38,621 nucleotides of DNA from Deltaproteobacteria bacterium (lineage in GTDB: Bacteria > Desulfobacterota > Binatia > Binatales > Binataceae): NCBI GenBank assembly GCA_003135135.1, contig PLDK01000015.1, forward strand, positions 1 through 38,621, read 5' to 3'. Both the position numbers and the translations under genes were made by a program. The notes under the pieces are model-generated. The model ran no database searches, was not told where the DNA came from, and was given only the letters and a program-made list of their open reading frames with translations. Shown piece by piece: positions 24,550-33,900 of this stretch. Every line of letters begins with the position of its first letter. Position 1 is the stretch's first letter.

Positions 24550-25050
24550 TCAGCGGGACGAACTTTTCACGCCGGCGCTGCTCGACTTGGCGTCCTCCCG
24601 CGACAGCATGTCCTTGACGAGTGCCGCTGTCTTGCCCACCAGCCTGATGCATCTGCTGATCTTCTCAGGCGAGTTCATGTAAGCCTTTACTTCCTCGGGC
24701 TTGGTGAAATCCGTACCGCTGATGTCGGCGCAAAAATGGCTGGTCTCGATTTCGGTACCGAAGCGGTGGTAGAGCTCTGCGCAGAGCGGAAAGAGGCTGG
24801 GATCTTGCTTGCCCTCGACAGTGCCTTTCCCGCGGTTGAGACCAAGCGCCGCTACGCCGCCGATAATGGCGCCGCACACCTAGCCCATACCGCCGATCCC
24901 GGCGCCGAACCCACCCATCATGCGGAGCGCAGCCTCGTCTTCTTCCCCCAGGAGATACTGCACGACGTGCAAGACGGTCTGGCTGCAATGGAATCCCTTG
25001 CCGAGGTAGAAAGCCGCCCGTTCGGCGATATCGAATTCCGCAAAGTTCAT
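24550..25050 (-). pseudogene. C_GCAxxG_C_C-family redox protein interrupted by one in-frame amber codon
   Basis: Reading from ATG 25050 (GGAGG eight bases upstream), 56 codons end in 'GGFGAGIGGMG', then a TAG at 24880-24882, then the same frame continues 109 codons from 'VCGAIIGGVAALGL'. The joined sequence has the family's cysteine pattern: 'GFHCSQTVL' (Cys22), 'VCGAIIGG' (Cys59), then 'PLCAEL', 'HFCADI' and 'SRCIRL'. These are presumed redox-active or Fe-S/metal-binding proteins found with redox operons. The single stop replaces one residue just before the second conserved cysteine, with no frameshift and no other damage. The simplest cause is a recent nonsense mutation (for example from CAG or GAG) or a sequence error; suppression is possible. 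The second part also opens with GTG, so reinitiation could make two pieces. Confidence 0.7.
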
Positions 25051-25169
25051 AAGATCGTCCTCCAAGGGTGAAACTCCAAACATCCTTGATCGAGCATCAT
25101 CCGTGCCGTAGTGCCTATTGAAAACTCCGAAAGCAGCGAAAAGTCCAGAGTCTTGCGATTCACCGCGTA

Positions 25170-25400
25170 TGTTCCCGGCCTGCTCGCGTTTCTATCCGCG
25201 TTGTCGTCTTTTGCTCGCTGGTCGGTTCTGTAGCCGCGCGGACCATCCTGAGCTCGTCGCCCTGCGTCATCAGCTAAACGTCCTGCGTCGCCAGCGGCCC
25301 GGCTGTCCGCGGCTCTTCTGTTCCGATCGATTGCTGCGGGTTTGGCTGTATTTGTTGTGGCCGCGTTGCGTACTGGCGGAGCAGCGACTGCACCTCGTTT
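25170..25400 (+). pseudogene. Integrase-type transposase relic
   Basis: The plus-strand frame reads 'ELVALRHQLNVLRRQRPG' then 'CPRLFCSDRLLRVWLYLLWP', the conserved N-terminal region of rve-type transposases (LALRHQLNVLRR...R...DRLLWVWLYRLWP). No start codon, upstream part or catalytic core is recognisable and similarity fades after about 25390. It is a fragment, on the plus strand, in the gap before the OsmC gene. Confidence 0.6.
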
Positions 25401-25546
25401 GCGGTTCAGATCGCAACTCGCCTCGGTTCGTCGCACCTCGTCGATACTGGTTCTTGCCGCCGCTCAAATTCGGTTCGGATGGAATTTTCAGTAAGGACAG
25501 GCCTAGGTTATTCGCAATATGGTTTGCGGCGGTCGCATTTGCACGA

Positions 25547-25981
25547 TCAGCCAGACACGATTTCCGGCTCAAGGCGGACCGGCGTGGACAGAGATGCCGT
25601 GACCAGACACGCCTTTTCGCTTTTTTCGAGCACCCGCATTGCTTTATCTCGATCTGCGCCCGCCGGGAGCTTGAGTCGTGGGCGAAGAACGATTTCCGTA
25701 AAACGGGTCGCACCATCCTTGCGATCGAGGGTGCCCTCGCCCGAGAGCTCCAGGGATTCGAACTCCAGTTTTGACGCCCGGGCCACTGCCCGAAGCGTGA
25801 AGAGAAAGCAGCTCTCGACCGCGGCCATCAGCAGGTCTTCGGGACTCCACGCATCGCCCGGCCCGTCGAAGTCCGCCGGCGGAGCGGTGCGAAGTTCAGG
25901 TATGCCCGCGACAGAGATCACGGCGTACCCTTCAGGGCCGCCGGAGAGCTGCGCTTTGTATATATGTGGCAGTGATTTCAT
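25547..25981 (-). CDS. OsmC-family peroxide/thiol-stress protein
   Basis: A 144-residue protein with the two reactive cysteines of the OsmC/Ohr family: Cys58 in 'AVESCFLFTLRAVA' and Cys125 in 'KACLVTASLSTPV'. The preceding 'GPGDAWSPEDLLMAA' is the conserved 'P..LL..A..SC' lead. Family members reduce organic hydroperoxides or handle thiols using a Cys pair. GGAG lies eight bases before the ATG at 25981; a GTG one codon earlier is also possible. The 3' end runs up to the transposase relic. It is transcribed in the same direction as the YeiH-ArsR pair but 60 bases downstream of it, so it may share their transcript; a link to sulfur stress is inferred. Confidence 0.85.
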   Translation of the reverse strand: MKSLPHIYKAQLSGGPEGYAVISVAGIPELRTAPPADFDGPGDAWSPEDLLMAAVESCFLFTLRAVARASKLEFESLELSGEGTLDRKDGATRFTEIVLRPRLKLPAGADRDKAMRVLEKSEKACLVTASLSTPVRLEPEIVSG

Positions 25982-26043
25982 CACGATTTCTCCAGACCTT
26001 CAGCGCTAGTTATCAATCATGACCTTGCGTGCTTTCCGGCCGA

Positions 26044-27090
26044 CTAACCGATCCAGCCTGACAGGATCGCGACAAGAGTTCCGCTGCCCATCAGCACCCA
26101 GAGCACAAAGCCCTGGATTAGGGGTCGCCGGCCAACTATCTGAAGGGCGCTCCGGCTCAGTCCAGAGCCGATCAGAAACAATGTGACCACCAACGAACGC
26201 TGGGCGCCGACGAACACCATATGGCCAGCGGGTTTCAGCGATGGGACCCACGTCACCAACGCTGCAGCGGCGAGAAATCCCAGGATAAACCACGGCCGCG
26301 TGGCCTTTCCGGCGCCCGCCTGTTCGCTTCCGCGATTCCACAGCATGCCGATCACAAGCGTCACCGGCACGATCCATAGCGCCCGCGTCAGCTTGATCGT
26401 CGTCGCGATTTCCAACGCCTGGGCGCCGTATTGCATCGCCGCCCCTACCACTGAACTCGTGTCGTGAATCGCAAGCGCGCTCCACACCCCGAACTGCATC
26501 TGGCTCAAGCCGAAGTGATGCCCGATCCACGGAAAGATGAAAAGCGCGACCGCGTTCAGGAAGAATACCGTCGCGAGCGCCACCGAAACCTCATGACTCT
26601 TGGCGCGGATGACGGGTGCAACCGCGGCGATCGCACTTCCTCCGCATATTGCCGTACCCACGGTTACCAGCAGCGACGTATCCCGTTCTGTCCGAATCAA
26701 TCGACCCACAGCCAGACCGATGGTCATCGTAAGTGTGATGCCGATTACCGTGTAAAGGAAGCCATGGACACCGGCGTGACCCACTTCAACCAGATTCATA
26801 CCGGCGCCAAGACCGATCACCGAGATTTGCAGCAACGGAGGGATCAGGCGCGCGGTGGTAAAGATATAAGCATTGCCCAAGCTGAGGGCGATGCAAATTC
26901 CGAGCATCAGCGCGATGCCGGGCGAGACGAATGGCAGCAACGTCGCGAATGCCACGATCGGAAACGCAATGCGGGCGGTAACACTCGCCGGATTCGCCCG
27001 GCCGAACTCGTTGCGCCAGCCAACAGGGGCCGCGTGGCCTGAATCCCCGGTCGGTTTCGGAGCCTCCGATGTGTGCAACATGGCGGTCAT
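26044..27090 (-). CDS. YeiH-family putative sulfate/sulfite-type exporter
   Basis: A 348-residue inner-membrane protein with about ten hydrophobic helices. Family signatures are visible: 'LLQISVIGLGAGMNL', 'TAICGGSAIAAVAP' and 'SALAIHDTSSVVGAA', characteristic of the YeiH/UPF0324 putative sulfate exporter family. The function is only inferred in most bacteria; homologues are tied to sulfite, taurine or sulfide metabolism. The ATG at 27090 overlaps the stop of the upstream ArsR-type regulator (ATGA), so both are co-translated and the exporter is very likely a target of that regulator. The N-terminal ~35 residues are polar and cytoplasmic. Confidence 0.88.
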   Translation of the reverse strand: MTAMLHTSEAPKPTGDSGHAAPVGWRNEFGRANPASVTARIAFPIVAFATLLPFVSPGIALMLGICIALSLGNAYIFTTARLIPPLLQISVIGLGAGMNLVEVGHAGVHGFLYTVIGITLTMTIGLAVGRLIRTERDTSLLVTVGTAICGGSAIAAVAPVIRAKSHEVSVALATVFFLNAVALFIFPWIGHHFGLSQMQFGVWSALAIHDTSSVVGAAMQYGAQALEIATTIKLTRALWIVPVTLVIGMLWNRGSEQAGAGKATRPWFILGFLAAAALVTWVPSLKPAGHMVFVGAQRSLVVTLFLIGSGLSRSALQIVGRRPLIQGFVLWVLMGSGTLVAILSGWIG

Positions 27091-27413
27091 GCTCGCAGCC
27101 GTGCGTTGAGCGCTCCGACCTGCGCTTCGAGCCGATCGCGCAGTCTCAAACGAATCATTTCGCAGAGCTCAAAGACCCTCGCGTCGGCAATCGAGTAATA
27201 GACGCTGGTTCCTTGCTGCCGGCGTTTGACCAGCCCGGCATCCTGCAGGACCCTCAGATGCTTGCTGACGTTCGGCTGCGTCGAACCGACAGTCTCGGTC
27301 AATGCCGACACGCCCATTTCGCCACTTTCGAGACTTTGCAGGATGCGGAGTCGCATCGGCTCCCCGAGCGCGCGGAAGCGGGTCGCCACCAGCTCCAGGG
27401 CCTCCGGCGGCAT
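27087..27413 (-). CDS. ArsR/SmtB-family transcriptional regulator of the exporter
   Basis: About 108 residues from the ATG at 27413. The winged helix is clear: 'RFRALGEPMRLRILQSLES', recognition segment 'STQPNVSKHLRVLQDAGLV' and wing 'RRQQGTSVYYSIAD'. One Cys is present ('FELCEMIRL'), so it lacks the Cys pair used by BigR/SqrR persulfide sensors. An earlier ATG at 27458 extends the protein by 15 residues, but it falls inside an imperfect palindrome likely to be the operator, whereas ATG 27413 has AAAGGGTGG upstream. I therefore prefer the shorter form. The stop overlaps the exporter start. Autoregulation is inferred from the palindrome. Confidence 0.82.
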   Translation of the reverse strand: MPPEALELVATRFRALGEPMRLRILQSLESGEMGVSALTETVGSTQPNVSKHLRVLQDAGLVKRRQQGTSVYYSIADARVFELCEMIRLRLRDRLEAQVGALNARLRA

Positions 27414-27455
27414 CTTGCGACCACCCTTTCCGAGCCTCAGACCAAACCTTACATT

Positions 27456-27481
27456 CATAAATACATGACTATATGATTATG
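27456..27481 (-). promoter_or_regulatory. AT-rich imperfect palindrome, probable ArsR operator
   Basis: A 26-base imperfect palindrome with outer arms CATAA and TTATG and symmetric inner AT pairs lies in a short AT-rich tract just upstream of the ArsR-exporter operon. ArsR-family operators commonly have this AT-rich dyad form. It also covers the alternative ATG at 27458. Confidence 0.4.
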
Positions 27482-27516
27482 AAAAAGAAGCAAGAGACTA
27501 AGCGCCTCGGGCACGA

Positions 27517-27669
27517 TCACCCCGCGATTACGCCAATCCGGACGAACGTACGCGCGTAAGTTTCGTGCGCGCCAATCAGCAGGTAGAACGCGCCGGTTGC
27601 GCCCATCACGACGCTCGCGGTGATGACCGAAGCCAGCATGTTGTGAACAGCAGTGAAAAATGACGGTGA
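27517..27669 (-). pseudogene. Remnant resembling cytochrome bd oxidase subunit I
   Basis: A minus-strand frame reads 'PSFFTAVHNMLASVITASVV' then 'MGATGAFYLLIGAHETYART' and ends at a stop at 27517. This resembles the CydA helix region 'F.H..LA....T.F.V.G..A.YLL.GRH....R', including the His and the aromatic/LL pair. Nothing upstream or downstream continues the gene (full CydA is over 400 residues). An internal ATG at 27639 would give only 40 residues. It is probably a decayed oxidase fragment between the two sulfur-linked regulators. Confidence 0.4.
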
Positions 27670-27727
27670 AGACGAATTAAATGCGGTCAACTGTCAGGGC
27701 GTCCATCGAAAGCGATTTCCCCTGGCC

Positions 27728-28420
27728 TCACGGCGCATTGCCGGCTTCCACCGGGAATCCCGCCGCCTTCCATTCCGGGTAGCCGTCCTGCAGGCGTATC
27801 GCCTTGAAGCCACGCCTGCGCAGGGTTTCGACAGCCTCATAGGACATCAGGCAATAGGGCCCGCGGCAGTAGGCGATTATCTCCTTGTCGCGCGGCAGTT
27901 TGCGCAGCCGGCGCTCAAGCTCCTCCGTCGGAACATTGATGGCGCCCGGCAGATGGCCGGCGGCAAACTCCTCGGCCGGGCGGACATCGATGATCGTAAC
28001 TGTATCTTTCCTGATCCGGCGGCGAAGTTCTTCGCGCGAGACCGGCTCGAGGGGATCTCGTTCGTGGAAGTATTTTTGGGCGATTACTGACATCTGAGCA
28101 AGGTTACGCTCAGCAATCTGCCGCAGTATCGCAAGCACCACGACCGCCGCTTCGTCGCTTAGCTGATAGACGACGCGCTGCGCATCCTTGCGCGAGGTGA
28201 CCAAGCCGGCGCGCTGCAAGCGATGGAGATGCTGAGAGGTGTTGCCGAGCTTGAGCCCGGCAGCCTCGGCGAGCGTTTCGACACTGCGTTCGCCCTGGGC
28301 AAGGATCGTCAGCAGGAGCAGGCGATGGGGCTGTGCGAGTGCTCGCGCCACGGTGGCAAGCTGCTCGAGTACGAGGTGCTCGGGAGGTGGACTTGCATTG
28401 CCACGGGAAGTAGTTATCAT
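27728..28420 (-). CDS. ArsR-type regulator fused to a rhodanese domain
   Basis: A 230-residue protein from the ATG at 28420. Residues ~15-105 form an ArsR winged helix ('ARALAQPHRLLLLTILAQGE', 'GNTSQHLHRLQRAGLVTSRK'). Residues ~130-225 form a rhodanese domain ('TIIDVRPAEEFAAGHLPGAI') with the catalytic loop CRGPYC, whose first Cys (185) should carry a persulfide. Rhodaneses transfer sulfane sulfur, so the fusion suggests the regulator senses or processes persulfide directly. An upstream in-frame TTG (28456) is less likely because an inverted repeat sits just before the ATG. The gene is divergent from the TolC-adaptor-RND operon, with ~95 bases between them, and probably controls it. Confidence 0.9.
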   Translation of the reverse strand: MITTSRGNASPPPEHLVLEQLATVARALAQPHRLLLLTILAQGERSVETLAEAAGLKLGNTSQHLHRLQRAGLVTSRKDAQRVVYQLSDEAAVVVLAILRQIAERNLAQMSVIAQKYFHERDPLEPVSREELRRRIRKDTVTIIDVRPAEEFAAGHLPGAINVPTEELERRLRKLPRDKEIIAYCRGPYCLMSYEAVETLRRRGFKAIRLQDGYPEWKAAGFPVEAGNAP

Positions 28421-28421
28421 G

Positions 28422-28439
28422 TTCCATAGATTAGTGGAA
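28422..28439. promoter_or_regulatory. TTCCA-N8-TGGAA inverted repeat in the divergent promoter region
   Basis: An exact 5-bp inverted repeat with an eight-base spacer begins one base outside the ArsR-rhodanese start codon, in an AT-rich tract that extends to 28455. Position and symmetry fit an ArsR-family operator controlling both the regulator and the divergent efflux operon. Confidence 0.45.
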
Positions 28440-28516
28440 TATATTCTGTACGTCAACGGGCGCCCTGCTGTCTGGCGCGGCAGCGCCGCAGCAGGGAGCG
28501 CACGACGGAGGAAGCC

Positions 28517-29893
28517 ATGCGCAAACCGCGATCTGCTTCTGTGATTTTAATTCTCGGGCTGGCCGCCATCTTCTGGGCGGGAAATTCATGCGCCGCCGCT
28601 GACCGGCGCCACATTTCGCTGGCCGAAGCGCTCCGAATCGCGATGCGCCAGAACCGCTCGCTTCAGGCCGCGGGGCTCGAACAGCAGGCCGCCGGCTCGG
28701 AGGTGACGGTTGCTCGCGCGCAGATGCTGCCTCGGCTCGACGCGATCGAAAACTATTCCAACTCCAATTATCCGCCGCTGGTCTTCACCGACATTCTGGC
28801 CCAACAGGATTTCTCACAGAGCGATTTTTCGTTGCATCATCTCAATTTTCCATCGCCCTATTCCAACTTCCAAAGCCAAGTGGTGCTGTCGCAATCGCTC
28901 TTTGCAGGTGGGCGGCTGTTGGCCGCGCTCCGAGCGGCTGACGATCAAGCCGATATCAGAACCTTCCAGGACGCGCGCACCCGCGAGCAGGTGGAGTACG
29001 AGGTGATCGAGGCCTATTACCGGGCTGTGCTCGCTGAGGAAACTACCGGCGTGGTGCAACGCGCGTTCGATGCCGCACAGGCGCATCGCGGGCTGGCAAA
29101 AGATCGCTTCAATCAAGGGATGACGCTCAAATCCGATCTATTGCGCACGGAAGTGTTGCTCGGAACCCTCGAACAACGAGATATCGAGGCGCGCGAGCAG
29201 CTCCGCATCGCGTGGGCTGCGCTGGCGCACACGCTTGGCGCGGAGGACGAGGCAGTCGCTCCGCTGGAGCCCGGCGATGCGCTCTCAGGATCGCCGTCGC
29301 CGGAGTTGGCCCGGCTCGACGAACTCGAGGCCGAAGCCCCTGGGAATCGCCCGGAGTTCCGTATCGCGCATGCCCAGGTGGACGCGGCGCGCCAACAGGT
29401 GACGATCGCGCGGGCGGAGTATCTGCCGTCGGTGAATCTGGCGGCGACCTACGAAAATGATTCGCAGTACCTGACGCGGGCAGGCAACAGCTATCTGGTT
29501 TTTCTCAACGTGAAGCAAAACATCTTCAACGGCTTCGCGAGCAAAGCCGGGCTCGACGCAGCACGGGCGCGCCTGAGCCGGGCGGAGGTGCTGGAACGCG
29601 ACCTGCGCGAGGCGATCGCTCTGGAGGTTGAAACCGCCTATCGAAATCTTACTGCGGCGCGAAAAAATATAAACGTGGCCCGGCAAGACAACGATTACGC
29701 GGCCGACGCACTCAAGATTCTGGAGGATCGTTACCGCTCTGGTCTGGCCGCCAATGTTGACGTGCTCGAGGCGCAGGCTGCGCGCGAGCAAGCCGATATG
29801 CAGCTTGCGCAGGCGCGCGTGGCGGTCGTGATTGACGAGGCGGCGCTCAGGCTTGCCACCGGCGAGTCGCCGGGAGGAGACCTGGTTAAGTGA
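28517..29893 (+). CDS. TolC-family outer-membrane efflux protein
   Basis: A 458-residue protein with a signal peptide (hydrophobic core 'VILILGLAAIFWAG', cleavage near SCAAA). Two repeated outer-membrane-efflux regions of long coiled helices are evident: 'ISLAEALRIAMRQNRSLQAA' at the start, 'QVVLSQSLFAGGRLLAALRA', and 'FLNVKQNIFNGFASKAGLDA' in the second half. It forms the outer-membrane channel of the tripartite pump encoded by the next two genes. Its stop overlaps the GTG of the adaptor gene. Start chosen at the ATG with GGAGG eight bases before it. Confidence 0.93.
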   Translation: MRKPRSASVILILGLAAIFWAGNSCAAADRRHISLAEALRIAMRQNRSLQAAGLEQQAAGSEVTVARAQMLPRLDAIENYSNSNYPPLVFTDILAQQDFSQSDFSLHHLNFPSPYSNFQSQVVLSQSLFAGGRLLAALRAADDQADIRTFQDARTREQVEYEVIEAYYRAVLAEETTGVVQRAFDAAQAHRGLAKDRFNQGMTLKSDLLRTEVLLGTLEQRDIEAREQLRIAWAALAHTLGAEDEAVAPLEPGDALSGSPSPELARLDELEAEAPGNRPEFRIAHAQVDAARQQVTIARAEYLPSVNLAATYENDSQYLTRAGNSYLVFLNVKQNIFNGFASKAGLDAARARLSRAEVLERDLREAIALEVETAYRNLTAARKNINVARQDNDYAADALKILEDRYRSGLAANVDVLEAQAAREQADMQLAQARVAVVIDEAALRLATGESPGGDLVK

Positions 29894-30969
29894 ACTTCAA
29901 TCTCTACCGCACATGGATCATTGCGGGCGTCGCCCTGCTCGCCGTCGTAATCCTGTTCTATCTGCACTCGGCCGGGCTCATCAGGCCCGGATTGTTGCCG
30001 GCGCCCGCATCGTCAGACCCCAACGCGCGCGTAGCTCACGTCACCGCGACGACGATTCCGATGGAAACGCAGGTCGTCGGCAGCATCGAGTCGCTGGTGC
30101 CGGTGGAACTGTCGAGCAATGTATCGGCGCGGGTGCGTGCGGTGCGCGTGCGCGCCGGGCAGCGCATTACACTGGAAGAAATTCTAATCGAAATGGATCC
30201 GTCGGATCTTAACGCCGGGGTTGCGCAGGCGCGCGCAGCGGTGGCCGGCGCGCAGGCCGAGCTGGCGCGGAGCGAGGCCGATTGGCACCGATATTCAGCG
30301 CTGTATTCCCGGGGCTCCGCGACCGCGCAGGAACGCGATGCGGCCGAGGCAGCCTATCGCAGCGCGCGCGCCCATGCGCAGCAGGCCGAAGCGGCGGTCG
30401 CCGCTGGAAAATCGGCCTTGGCGTACGCGACGGTCCGATCTCCGGTGGATGGAGTCGTGGTGGACCGCATGGCGGAGCCCGGCGATATGGCGATGCCGGG
30501 GAAGCCGCTGTTGCGGGTCTATGACACCCGGGCGGTTCGCGCCACGTTCGCGGTTCCGGAAGAGCTGCTCAAGTCGATAAGGCCCGGCAGCCCGGTTCGC
30601 ATTAACGTGGACGCAGTGCATCGCGAATTCGCCGCGACCATCACCGAAATCATTCCGGCTGCGGACCCTATCAGCCGCAGTGTGACGATGCGCGCGGACT
30701 TGCCGGCGGGCGCCGGTCTGCAACCGGGGATGTTCGTGCGGGCGTCTCTCGACGTGGGCCGGGAAACAGTGCTCACGATTCCGCGCGGCGCCGTTCAGAC
30801 GGTGGGTCAGCTCAACACCGTGCGGGTGAGGACGCAGGGTTCAGTCGAGCTCCGGCAGGTCGCGTTGGGGCGCGAGATCGATCAACGGGTTGAAGTTCTC
30901 GCGGGCCTAAACGGCGGCGAAACCGTGCTGCTCGAGCCTTCCCCGAAACCGAATCCGGTGGTTCATTAA
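29890..30969 (+). CDS. RND efflux periplasmic adaptor (HlyD/MFP family)
   Basis: A 359-residue protein with an N-terminal membrane anchor ('TWIIAGVALLAVVILFYL'). The lipoyl/barrel-sandwich halves are 'VPVELSSNVSARVRAVRVRA' and 'YATVRSPVDGVVVDRMAEPG', flanking an alpha-hairpin rich in Ala, Gln and Glu (~110-165). The beta-barrel and C-terminal domains follow ('PGMFVRASLDVGRETVLTIP'). It links the TolC channel and the RND pump. It starts at a GTG overlapping the TolC stop and ends by overlapping the RND ATG (TAATG), so the three are translationally coupled. Confidence 0.92.
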   Translation: MNFNLYRTWIIAGVALLAVVILFYLHSAGLIRPGLLPAPASSDPNARVAHVTATTIPMETQVVGSIESLVPVELSSNVSARVRAVRVRAGQRITLEEILIEMDPSDLNAGVAQARAAVAGAQAELARSEADWHRYSALYSRGSATAQERDAAEAAYRSARAHAQQAEAAVAAGKSALAYATVRSPVDGVVVDRMAEPGDMAMPGKPLLRVYDTRAVRATFAVPEELLKSIRPGSPVRINVDAVHREFAATITEIIPAADPISRSVTMRADLPAGAGLQPGMFVRASLDVGRETVLTIPRGAVQTVGQLNTVRVRTQGSVELRQVALGREIDQRVEVLAGLNGGETVLLEPSPKPNPVVH

Positions 30970-33900
30970 TGAGCAATGAGACGGCCCCGCAAGGGGCGGA
31001 GTCGCTCGGCTTTACCGCCCGAATTGTCGATCTCTTTCTCGGCTCCAATCTCTCATTGCTCCTGCTGCTGGCTTCGCTTGCGGCCGGAACTGTCGCCCTG
31101 CTTGCCACCCCGCGCGAGGAGGACCCGCAGATCGTCGTCCCCATGGCCGACATTATCGTACAGATGCCGGGGGCCAGCGCGCGCGAGGTGGAAAACCTCG
31201 TCACTATCAACCTCGAGAAAAAGCTCTGGGAGATGGACGGGGTGCGGCACATCTATTCGATCTCGCGGCCCGGCATGGCGATGGTGACGGTGCGCTTCAA
31301 GGTTGGCGCCGATCGCATCGAGAGCACCGTCCAGATTTACGACAAGCTCGAATCGAACCGCGACGCGGTGCCGCCCGGGGTGACCGGATGGATCGTCAAG
31401 CCGATGGGTATCAATGACGTTCCGATCCTGACGGTCACCCTCTACAGCACGCACGCGGATGACGCGCAGTTGCGGCGCGTGGCCGACGAAATTCTGCATC
31501 GCATGCAGGAGGTTCCCGACACCGGCCATTCCTTTGTAGTGGGCGGACGTCCGCGCGAAGTCCGGGTCGAGCTGGATACCGAACGGCTGGCCGGCCATGA
31601 GGTGACGCCGCTCGAAGTGGCGCACGCGCTCGAGGGCGCCGACGCCAATCTGCGCGTGGGTAGCTTCGATCGCAATAATCGCGAATACGTGGTGGACAGT
31701 GGCCCATTCCTGCGCAACGCGAAAGATGTCTCCGACACGGTGGTCGCGGTGCATCATGGCCAACTGGTGTATCTGCGCGACGTGGCGCGCGTGGTCGATG
31801 GCCCCGCGGAAGCAACCACCTACACCGAGGTTGGGTTCGGTCCAGCCAGCGGGTTGATCCGCGACGAGCCGGGGCAACTGCGCAACGCGACGCCGGGCGC
31901 GCGCGGCAGGCTCTATCCGGCCGTGACGATCGCTTTCGCCAAGCGGCGCGGCACCAACGCGGTCGCGGTCAGCGAAGGATTACTCGGCAAACTGCGCGCG
32001 CTGCGCGAGGTCGCGATCCCTTCCGACGTGCAGATGCTGATCACGCGCAACTACGGCGAAACCGCCAACGCCAAGGTCAATGAACTGGTCCGCGAGCTGC
32101 TGATCGCGGTGGCGATAATCGCGGTTCTGCTGGCATTGTCGCTCGGTTTGCGCGAGGCGTTTATCGTCGCGATTGCCGTCCCGATCACGCTCTCGATCAC
32201 GCTGCTCGGTAATCTGCTGATGGGCTACACGATTAACCGCGTGACGCTGTTCGCGCTCATCCTGTCGCTCGGTCTGCTGGTCGATGATCCGATTGTCGAT
32301 GTCGAGAACATTCATCGCCACTTTCGCCTGCGCAATCATCCGCCGCGGCTGGCAACCCTAATCGCCGTCGACGAGGTCCGCCCGCCCACCATCCTGGCCA
32401 CATTTACCGTGATCATGTCGTTCATCCCGATGCTATTCGTAACCGGGATGATGGGCCCGTATATGCGGCCGATGCCATTCAACGTGCCGGTGGCGATGCT
32501 GATGTCGCTGCTGGTGGCGTTCACCATTACGCCGTGGGCCTCGTATCATTTGCTACGGCGCGAGTATGACCAACCCGCGAAGGTTGGCGTTGAAGACGAA
32601 GGCGCAACGATCAGGAAGTGGTACACGAAAATCCTGGGCCCCTTGCTCGCAAGCCGCCGGCGTGCCCATCGGTTTCTGTACGCGATGGCCGGGGCATTCG
32701 GCATCTCGGTGCTGCTGGTCGTGACCGGCCTGGTGCCGGTCAAGATGCTGCCGTTCGATAACAAGGACGAGTTCGATCTGCTCGTCACGATGCCGGCCGG
32801 TACTCCGCTCGAGGCGACCAATGCGGCGGTGCATGACTTCGCGAGCCTGCTCGCGCGAGTGCGCGAAGTGACGATGTTCGAAACCTACGCCGGAACCAAC
32901 TCGCCAATGGACTTCAACGGCCTGGTGCGGCATTACTACCTGCGCCAAGAACCCTATCAGGCCGATATCCGGATCAACCTCGCGCCGAAAGAGGACAGGG
33001 TTCAGGGCTCACACGAAATCGCGCTGCGCATCCGTCCGGAGCTGGAGAAGATCGCGCGGGCGCACCCCGGCCTCAAGATGAAGCTGGTCGAATTGCCGCC
33101 GGGCCCGCCCGTTCTGGCCAGCGTGGTGGCGGAGATCTATGGCCCAATGGAGGCGAGTTATTCGGACCTTATTGCATCTGCGTCGCGGGTGCGCGTCCTG
33201 TTCGAGAAGACAGCCGGACTGGTGGATGCGGACGACCTTGCGATCGCCGCGCAGCCACGGTTTGAGTTCATGCTCGATCGCCAGAAGGCCGCGCTGCACG
33301 GCATCAGCGCCGACGATGCGGCACGCACGCTTTTGCTGGCATTGGGTGGGCAAGCGCCCGCGACAATCCACACTTCAACCGAGCGGACCCCGTACCTCAT
33401 CGAGCTGCGCCTCCCGCGCATCCAGCGATCCGCGGTTAACGACCTGATGGCGATAAAGCTTCGGGCTGCCGACGGCAGTATGGTCACCCTCGGCGAGCTC
33501 GGTGAGATACGCCGCACGATTGAGGAGCAGCCCATCTACCATAAGGACCTGCGCCGGGTCGCGATGGTGATGGCGGGCACGGCCGGCGCAAGCCCGGTCA
33601 ACGAAGTGCTATGGCTGGAACCGCGCGCCGCTCGGCTTCTGACGCCCGGCTATACGGCCGACTTCACCGGCGAGGGCGAGTGGGAGGTCACCGTGCAGGT
33701 GTTCCGCGATCTCGGGATCGCGTTTGGCGCAGCGCTGTTTTTTATTTACGTGCTGTTGGTCGCGCAAACCGGATCGACCGCGATGCCGCTCATCATCATG
33801 GCGGCCATCCCGCTCACCCTCATCGGCATCATGCCCGGTTTCTTCTTGCTCAACCTGTTGACCAGCCACGCGGTGAGCGGATACGCCGATCCGGTCTATT

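Noticed and set aside
24880-24882. TAG as a pyrrolysine codon
   Set aside because: Pyrrolysine is known in methylamine methyltransferases with a dedicated tRNA and synthetase; neither is seen here and this family is not a known user. Nonsense mutation or sequence error is simpler.
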